From Gemmatimonas phototrophica (lineage in GTDB: Bacteria > Gemmatimonadota > Gemmatimonadetes > Gemmatimonadales > Gemmatimonadaceae), in NCBI GenBank assembly GCA_945870175.1, contig CAMBRJ010000072.1:1-9575 (forward strand): a stretch of DNA of 9,575 nucleotides. Reading direction: 5' to 3'. Below the pieces are notes generated by a model. The model was not told the origin of the DNA. It saw only the letters and a program-made list of their open reading frames with translations, and ran no database searches. The position numbers and the translations under genes are program-made. Shown one piece after another: positions 5,636-9,575 of this stretch. How positions within the stretch are numbered: the stretch's first letter is position 1; every line of letters starts with the position of its first letter.

Positions 5636-7393
5636 ATGACGACGTTCACGCGCGTGCGCGCCATCGCCATGACGTCACTCAGCCTGATCGCGCTCGCCGC
5701 GTGCGGCAGTGATGATCCCGCCGGACCCGTGACACCCGTGACGCCCGCGAACGGCACGCTTGTCGTTACCGTGTCTGGCCTGCCGGCCGGCGTGAACGCC
5801 GCCGTCACTGTTGCTGGCCCGAGCTCGTACGCGCAGTCACCGACCGCCTCGGCCACCTACAGCGTCGCCCCGGGCAGCTACACGGTTACGGCCGCGCAGG
5901 TCACGACCAACAGCGTGCGCTACAACGCCGCGATCACGGGTTCGCCCGCGACGGTGACGTCGAGTGCCACGGCCACGGCCACGGTGACGTATTCGATCAC
6001 CGCCAACCCGACGGTGACACTGAGTGGTTCGATCGCTGCCAGCCGCACGCTGACGTCGGATACCAACTACGTGCTTCGCGGCTTCGTCTACGTGAACAGC
6101 GGCGCGACGCTGACGATCAACGCCGGCACCAAGATCGTCGGTGACACCACGGCGCTCGGTTCCGCCCTGTTCGTCCTTCGCGGCGCGCGCATCGTCGCCA
6201 ACGGCACGGAGGCTGCGCCGGTCGTGTTCACCTCGCAGCGCAGCGTGGGCAATCGCTCCCCGGGTGACTGGGGCGGCTTGATTGTCGTCGGCAACGCGCG
6301 CAACAATCGTGCGGGCAACATCATCGTCGAAGGCTCTGACGGTTCCGTGGTCGGCGGCAACTCGGCCGGCGTGGTGTACACCGGTGGCACCAACGACGCC
6401 GACAACAGCGGCACGTTGCGCTATGTGCGCGTGGAGTTCGCCGGCTACGCCACTCTCACGGATGCGGAGCTGAACTCGTTCACCTTCGCCGCCCTCGGCA
6501 GCGGCACCACGCTGGAGTATCTGCAGTCGGTGACGGGTCTCGACGACTCGTTCGAATGGTTCGGTGGAACGGTCGACGGCAAGTATCTGGTGTCGTACGA
6601 GGCCGGTGACGACCATTTCGACACGTCCGAAGGATACCGCGGCCGCAATCAGTTCTTGATCGCGTACCAGTCGGCATTCGCCACGCCGCGTGCCGGCGCC
6701 GGTGCCGTCTCGACCGACCCGCAGGGCTTCGAAGTGGACGGCTGCAACGGCGGTGGCTGCACCGCCCCGGCCGGCGGCAACGCCCAGAGCGCGGGTGCCG
6801 CTGACGGACTGTGGACGATGAACGTGTTCGCGAACTTTACCGTGATCGGCGTCGGCGCCGGCGTCACGACGCCGACCAACGGCGGCGTGGGCATGGTGCT
6901 CCGTCGCGGTACGGGCGGCTACTACGTGAATGGTGTGGTCGCTCGCTGGCCGCGTCAGGCCATCTCGATCCGCGATACGACCTCGAACAATCGCTTCCAG
7001 GTGGATTCGCTCATCGTGCGCAACCTGTTCTTCGCCGACAACGGCTCGCTGAACAGCGGCGTGACCTTCGACCCGACCAGCGCGAACTTCGGTCAGGAAG
7101 CGGCGTTTACGGCGCGCAACAGCAACATCACGCTCGCCGCTGGCACGGTGACGGCGGCAAGCCTCTTCACCGCGCTTCCGGCAGGCGGCACGACGGCGCC
7201 GACGGTGGCGGGCTTCGATTGGTCTCCGGCCACCGGCTCGCCGATCGCCACGGGTGGCCTGAGCGCCTTCACCGCCGATCCGAAGATCGCGGCCCGCGCC
7301 GGCACGTTTATCACGGCCACGGCGTACCGCGGCGCGGCCGCGCCAGGTGGCGCGAAGTGGTGGGCGAATTGGACCAACTACGCGCGGAACTAA
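5636..7393 (+). CDS. secreted beta-helix-like lipoprotein, predicted partner of the TonB receptor
   Basis: A 585-residue lipoprotein. A lipobox LAAC places the lipidated Cys at residue 23. A low-complexity Pro/Thr linker (PVTPVTPAN) leads to an Ig/PEGA-like segment (about 38-120, ending in TATATVTYS). The body shows short parallel-beta repeats typical of right-handed beta-helix proteins, such as GFVYVNSGATLTINAG and GTEAAPVVFTSQ. Family-like conserved blocks are DDSFEWFGG (Asp303-Asp304) and GDDHFDTSE (Asp325, Asp326, Asp329), an acidic pair of motifs that could bind metal or ligand. A close cysteine pair, Cys370 and Cys375 (CNGGGC), may form a disulfide. An in-frame GTG at 5594 exists, but ATG 5636 gives a proper lipoprotein signal and has AGGA seven or so bases upstream. 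Its place behind a TonB receptor recalls SusC/SusD pairing, although there is no SusD similarity. Ligand capture at the cell surface is inference; the exact function is unknown. Confidence 0.8.
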   Translation: MTTFTRVRAIAMTSLSLIALAACGSDDPAGPVTPVTPANGTLVVTVSGLPAGVNAAVTVAGPSSYAQSPTASATYSVAPGSYTVTAAQVTTNSVRYNAAITGSPATVTSSATATATVTYSITANPTVTLSGSIAASRTLTSDTNYVLRGFVYVNSGATLTINAGTKIVGDTTALGSALFVLRGARIVANGTEAAPVVFTSQRSVGNRSPGDWGGLIVVGNARNNRAGNIIVEGSDGSVVGGNSAGVVYTGGTNDADNSGTLRYVRVEFAGYATLTDAELNSFTFAALGSGTTLEYLQSVTGLDDSFEWFGGTVDGKYLVSYEAGDDHFDTSEGYRGRNQFLIAYQSAFATPRAGAGAVSTDPQGFEVDGCNGGGCTAPAGGNAQSAGAADGLWTMNVFANFTVIGVGAGVTTPTNGGVGMVLRRGTGGYYVNGVVARWPRQAISIRDTTSNNRFQVDSLIVRNLFFADNGSLNSGVTFDPTSANFGQEAAFTARNSNITLAAGTVTAASLFTALPAGGTTAPTVAGFDWSPATGSPIATGGLSAFTADPKIAARAGTFITATAYRGAAAPGGAKWWANWTNYARN

Positions 7394-7401
7394 CTCGGGC
7401 G

Positions 7402-7423
7402 GGTAGCGCACCAACGCGCTACC
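7402..7423 (+). other. small hairpin preceding the main terminator
   Basis: GGTAGCGC (7402-7409) and GCGCTACC (7416-7423) are perfect inverted repeats around a 6-base loop, starting 8 bases after the lipoprotein stop codon. Together with the hairpin at 7437 it makes a tandem pair. TACCTT at 7420-7425 also has TANNNT form and might be a -10 for the downstream genes, but nothing else supports that. Confidence 0.5.
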
Positions 7424-7436
7424 TTCCGTGAAGTCC

Positions 7437-7476
7437 GAACGGCCGGTGCCCCTCGGGCACCGGCCGTTCTCTTTTT
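7437..7476 (+). terminator. strong rho-independent terminator
   Basis: GAACGGCCGGTGCCC (7437-7451) is perfectly complementary to GGGCACCGGCCGTTC (7455-7469) with a 3-base loop CTC, followed by TCTTTTT (7470-7476). This 15-pair GC-rich stem with a T tract is a textbook intrinsic terminator and should end the beta-helix lipoprotein transcript. The next gene starts only 9 bases after the T tract. Confidence 0.93.
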
Positions 7477-7485
7477 CAACGACCT

Positions 7486-8121
7486 ATGTCTCTTTCTGCG
7501 CTTCCGCGGATGCTCTGCACCGCGCTCTCGATCACGATCATCGCCGGCTGCGCGGACAAAGCCGCTGTCTCGGCCGACGAACAGGCCAAACACGTCGCTG
7601 AAGTCGTCGCCGCCGGCGGAGTGGTCGATTCGATTCTGCCCATTGCCGAGCATCTTCGCCGCTTCCGTGCCGCGCTGCCTCAAACGGATACCCTCCGTTG
7701 GGCGAGTCCGACCCGCGACGCCCTCATTCAGCGGTGGGCTCGAGCCATCGGGGGGAATGACACCACCGATCTGAACGCGATGATCATGGATCGCGCCGAG
7801 TTCGCGTGGCTGTACTACCCAGATTCTCCCATGAGTCGCCCTCCCTATGAAGCCCCCCCCGAACTGCTCTGGGGACAGTTGCTGGCGTCGTCGAACAAGG
7901 GCGCAACGCAACTCGTGAGCCGCTTTGGCGGGAGTCGGATAACCGCCACCCGACTCCGCTGCCCGACGCCACCAGACACCCAAGGCGTCAACGTGCTGCT
8001 CAGCAAATGTGAGGTGCGACTGTCGGCGCCTGGGAAGCCAACCGTCGAGGGCGTGCTGTTCGGAACCATTCTTGAGCGGGCCGGGCGATTCAAGTTCGTC
8101 GGACTCTCGAGCAGCCTGTGA
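7486..8121 (+). CDS. uncharacterised lipoprotein coupled to pstS
   Basis: A 211-residue protein with an N-terminal signal ending in the lipobox IAGC (lipid-modified Cys22). I do not recognise a named family. The body is predicted mostly helical at first (about 30-95), with RDALIQRWARAIGGNDTTDLNAMI followed by EFAWLYYPDSPMSRPPYE (two conserved-looking pieces) and then beta strands toward the C-terminus. This pattern is reminiscent of NTF2-like proteins, a guess only. Cys159 and Cys175 are the only other cysteines noted and could pair in the envelope. The stop codon overlaps the pstS GTG by 4 bases, so translation is probably coupled and the product may work with PstS. The start has no Shine-Dalgarno; ATG at 7510 is an alternative but would remove the Arg of the signal's n-region. 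Confidence 0.75.
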   Translation: MSLSALPRMLCTALSITIIAGCADKAAVSADEQAKHVAEVVAAGGVVDSILPIAEHLRRFRAALPQTDTLRWASPTRDALIQRWARAIGGNDTTDLNAMIMDRAEFAWLYYPDSPMSRPPYEAPPELLWGQLLASSNKGATQLVSRFGGSRITATRLRCPTPPDTQGVNVLLSKCEVRLSAPGKPTVEGVLFGTILERAGRFKFVGLSSSL

Positions 8122-9242
8122 ACAAATCCCTCGCCCTCGTCCTGTTGCCCGCGCTGCTCCTCGGCGCCTGCAGCACTCCGGCTAAGGATGCGCCGAGTCT
8201 GAATGACAGCGCGTCAGGATCTCCCGCACCGAACACCACCCGCGTCGATCTCACCGGCGCCGGGGCGACGTTTCCGTATCCGCTCTACTCGCGCTGGTTC
8301 AACGAGTACGCGATCCGCACCAACGTGCGCATCAACTATCAGTCGATCGGATCGGGTGGCGGCATCCGACAGGTCGTCGCGCGCACCGTCGATTTCGGCG
8401 CCACCGATGTCCCGATGACCGACGAGGAGCTGGCGAGCGCCGGCATGCCGGTGCTGCACATCCCGACCGTGATCGGCGCCGTCGCCATCACCTACAACCT
8501 GCCGGGACTGGCGCGACCGCTCAATCTCGGCCCCGACGTGATCGCCGACATTTTCCTCGGCACGATCTCGCGGTGGAGCGATCCGCGCATCGCCTCGCTC
8601 AATCCCAAGCTCACGCTCCCCGACACCGACATCCTGGTGGTGCATCGCACCGACGGCAGCGGCACGTCGTACATCTTCAGCGACTTCCTGACCACCGTGA
8701 GCCCCGCCTGGGCCGCCGGTCCCGGACGCGGCAAGGATGTGCGCTGGCCGGTCGGCATCGGTGGCAAGGGCAACGAGGGCGTGGCCGGACAGGTGAAGCA
8801 GATGCCCGGCGCGATCGGCTATCTCGAAGTGGTGTACGCGCGGCAGAATCGATTGCCGGCGGTGCACGTGCGGAACGCGGCCGGCCGCTTCATCTCGCCG
8901 ATGCCGTTCGAAATCGCCTCGGCGGCCACGGCCGTACTTGAGTCCGACCGCCGAGTGAGCGCCTCCGACACCGACGGCCCGCCGGACCTCCGCGTCTCGC
9001 TCGTGAACGCGCCGGGAGCGCAGTCATACCCGATCGCGTCGTTCACATGGATGCTGATCGCGCCATCGGCCATCAGCCCTGAAAAGAGCCGCCAATTGGC
9101 CGCCTTCATCCGCTGGGCCCTGCTGGACAACCCCGACGTCGCCAGCACGCTGGGCTACGTGCCCCTGCCCTCGGAAGCCGCCACGCGTATCGTCGATCGC
9201 CTTGACGCGGCGCTCGCGAAGGAAACCCCGCGGTCGCCGTGA
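8118..9242 (+). CDS. pstS: PstS, phosphate ABC transporter substrate-binding lipoprotein
   Basis: A 374-residue phosphate-binding protein that delivers phosphate to the PstCAB permease at the inner membrane. A lipobox LGAC gives lipid-modified Cys18, so the protein is membrane-anchored rather than free in the periplasm as in E. coli. After a Ser/Pro/Thr-rich linker come GAGATFPYPLY (Thr51, Phe52), SIGSGGG (Ser79), DFGATDVPM (Asp97) and RTDGSGT (Arg177, Asp179, Ser181). These align with the phosphate-contacting residues of E. coli PstS (Thr10, Phe11, Ser38, Asp56, Arg135, Asp137, Ser139), so binding should be intact. It starts with GTG inside the preceding gene's stop (GTGA). No PHO-like box is seen directly before it or before the gene ahead of it. 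Its own stop codon lies inside a PHO-like box serving pstC. Confidence 0.96.
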   Translation: MNKSLALVLLPALLLGACSTPAKDAPSLNDSASGSPAPNTTRVDLTGAGATFPYPLYSRWFNEYAIRTNVRINYQSIGSGGGIRQVVARTVDFGATDVPMTDEELASAGMPVLHIPTVIGAVAITYNLPGLARPLNLGPDVIADIFLGTISRWSDPRIASLNPKLTLPDTDILVVHRTDGSGTSYIFSDFLTTVSPAWAAGPGRGKDVRWPVGIGGKGNEGVAGQVKQMPGAIGYLEVVYARQNRLPAVHVRNAAGRFISPMPFEIASAATAVLESDRRVSASDTDGPPDLRVSLVNAPGAQSYPIASFTWMLIAPSAISPEKSRQLAAFIRWALLDNPDVASTLGYVPLPSEAATRIVDRLDAALAKETPRSP

Positions 9243-9256
9243 CAGATCCGTTACAC
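9239..9256 (+). promoter_or_regulatory. PHO-box-like repeat overlapping the pstS stop codon, upstream of pstC
   Basis: GTGACAG (9239-9245), spacer ATCC, GTTACAC (9250-9256) form two units in 11-base register. This is close to the reverse complement of the E. coli PHO box and to the two other sites in this window. The TGA of pstS (9240-9242) lies inside the first unit. It sits 42 bases before pstC and suggests a separate PhoB-controlled promoter for pstC. Confidence 0.62.
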
Positions 9257-9286
9257 GGGTCGAAGCGGTCTCGAAGGCTGGAAACC

Positions 9287-9292
9287 TAGCTT
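9287..9292 (+). promoter_or_regulatory. candidate -10 element for pstC, near-leaderless
   Basis: TAGCTT (TANNNT form) ends 6 bases before the pstC ATG, so transcription would begin at or next to the start codon. It is part of the 9-mer GAAACCTAG (9281-9289) that also occurs downstream of the first PHO-like box at 2556-2564. No Shine-Dalgarno is seen in 9243-9298, consistent with a leaderless start. Confidence 0.45.
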
Positions 9293-9298
9293 CACTAC

Positions 9299-9575
9299 AT
9301 GCAGACCCCGCTCGGCGACCGGCTCTATCGCACGGCCACGACGGTGTGCGCCGCCGCGATTCCCCTCGTGCTCGTGCTGCTCACCGTCGTGGTCCTGCGC
9401 GCCGCGTGGCCGGCCCTGTCGGCGCACGCCGCCGATCTCGCCTTCGGCACCACGTGGGACGTTCCCCGGGCCCGATTCGGCGCCCTACCCGCTATTGCCG
9501 GCACGCTGCTCTCCTCGCTGCTCGCCCTCGGCATCGCCACCCCGCTCGCCCTCGGCGTCGCCATCTTCACCGTCG
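9299..9575 (+). CDS. pstC: PstC, phosphate ABC transporter permease (N-terminal part, cut by window end)
   Basis: The reading frame from ATG 9299 is open for 92 codons to the window edge. It shows a cytoplasmic N-terminus, a first membrane segment (about 14-36, AIPLVLVLLTVVVLRAAW), then TTWDVPRARFGALPAIAGTL leading into a second membrane segment (about 64-92, TLLSSLLALGIATPLALGVAIF). The FGxLPxIxGTL-xTSLxAxxxAxPLxLGxAIF pattern is typical of PstC, whose second segment begins the binding-protein-dependent transport domain. PstA has a similar fold, but the position right after pstS favours PstC. The gap to pstS is 56 bases and holds a PHO-like box and a possible -10. Confidence 0.88.
   Translation, partial: MQTPLGDRLYRTATTVCAAAIPLVLVLLTVVVLRAAWPALSAHAADLAFGTTWDVPRARFGALPAIAGTLLSSLLALGIATPLALGVAIFTV

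Noticed and set aside
5729..5744. GTGACAC and GTGACGC inside the lipoprotein gene as another PHO box
   Set aside because: The units are 9 bases apart, not 11, and encode a Val-Thr-Pro repeat in the linker after the lipid Cys.
5837..7414. Long open frame of 525 codons on the minus strand, antisense to the beta-helix lipoprotein
   Set aside because: Composition is Arg/Ala/Gly/His-rich without domains or signal; it is the usual antisense shadow of a high-GC gene. The plus strand has a clear lipoprotein signal and family motifs.
1..9575. CRISPR arrays, tRNA or rRNA genes, insertion sequences
   Set aside because: No regularly spaced long repeats, cloverleaf sequences, transposase-like frames or terminal inverted repeats were seen.

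Overview
The window is a high-GC bacterial chromosome segment organised around inorganic phosphate. Gene style suggests Gemmatimonadota or a close relative: TonB-dependent receptors with an N-terminal carboxypeptidase-like domain, many lipoproteins, few Shine-Dalgarno sites and some starts that look leaderless. The phylum is inferred from style, not shown by a marker gene.

Layout. Bases 1-1592 hold the last 44 codons of a PhoB-type response regulator followed by a complete PhoR-type sensor kinase. A Sir2-family lysine deacylase (complement 1577-2449) converges on phoR and overlaps its end by 16 bases. A 223-base intergenic region then leads into a 924-residue TonB-dependent receptor (2673-5447). 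Next come a hairpin, a regulatory region and a 585-residue lipoprotein with a predicted beta-helix body (5636-7393). A near-ideal rho-independent terminator lies at 7437-7476. Only nine bases beyond it begin a small uncharacterised lipoprotein (7486-8121), pstS (8118-9242, overlapping by 4 bases) and the start of pstC (9299, cut by the window end).

How it may work together. PstS and PstC belong to the high-affinity phosphate ABC transporter, and PhoR/PhoB is the usual regulator of that system. Three intergenic sites carry 7-base units of the form GTGACAC/GTTACAC repeated every 11 bases (7+4 spacing), which is the architecture of PhoB/PhoP boxes. They lie upstream of the TonB receptor, upstream of the beta-helix lipoprotein and between pstS and pstC. 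The most interesting reading is that the receptor and lipoprotein are a phosphate-starvation-induced outer-membrane uptake pair, feeding phosphate or a phosphorylated compound to PstS. The shared boxes and gene order support this; substrate and partnership are inference. No stretch longer than 300 bases lacks a gene.
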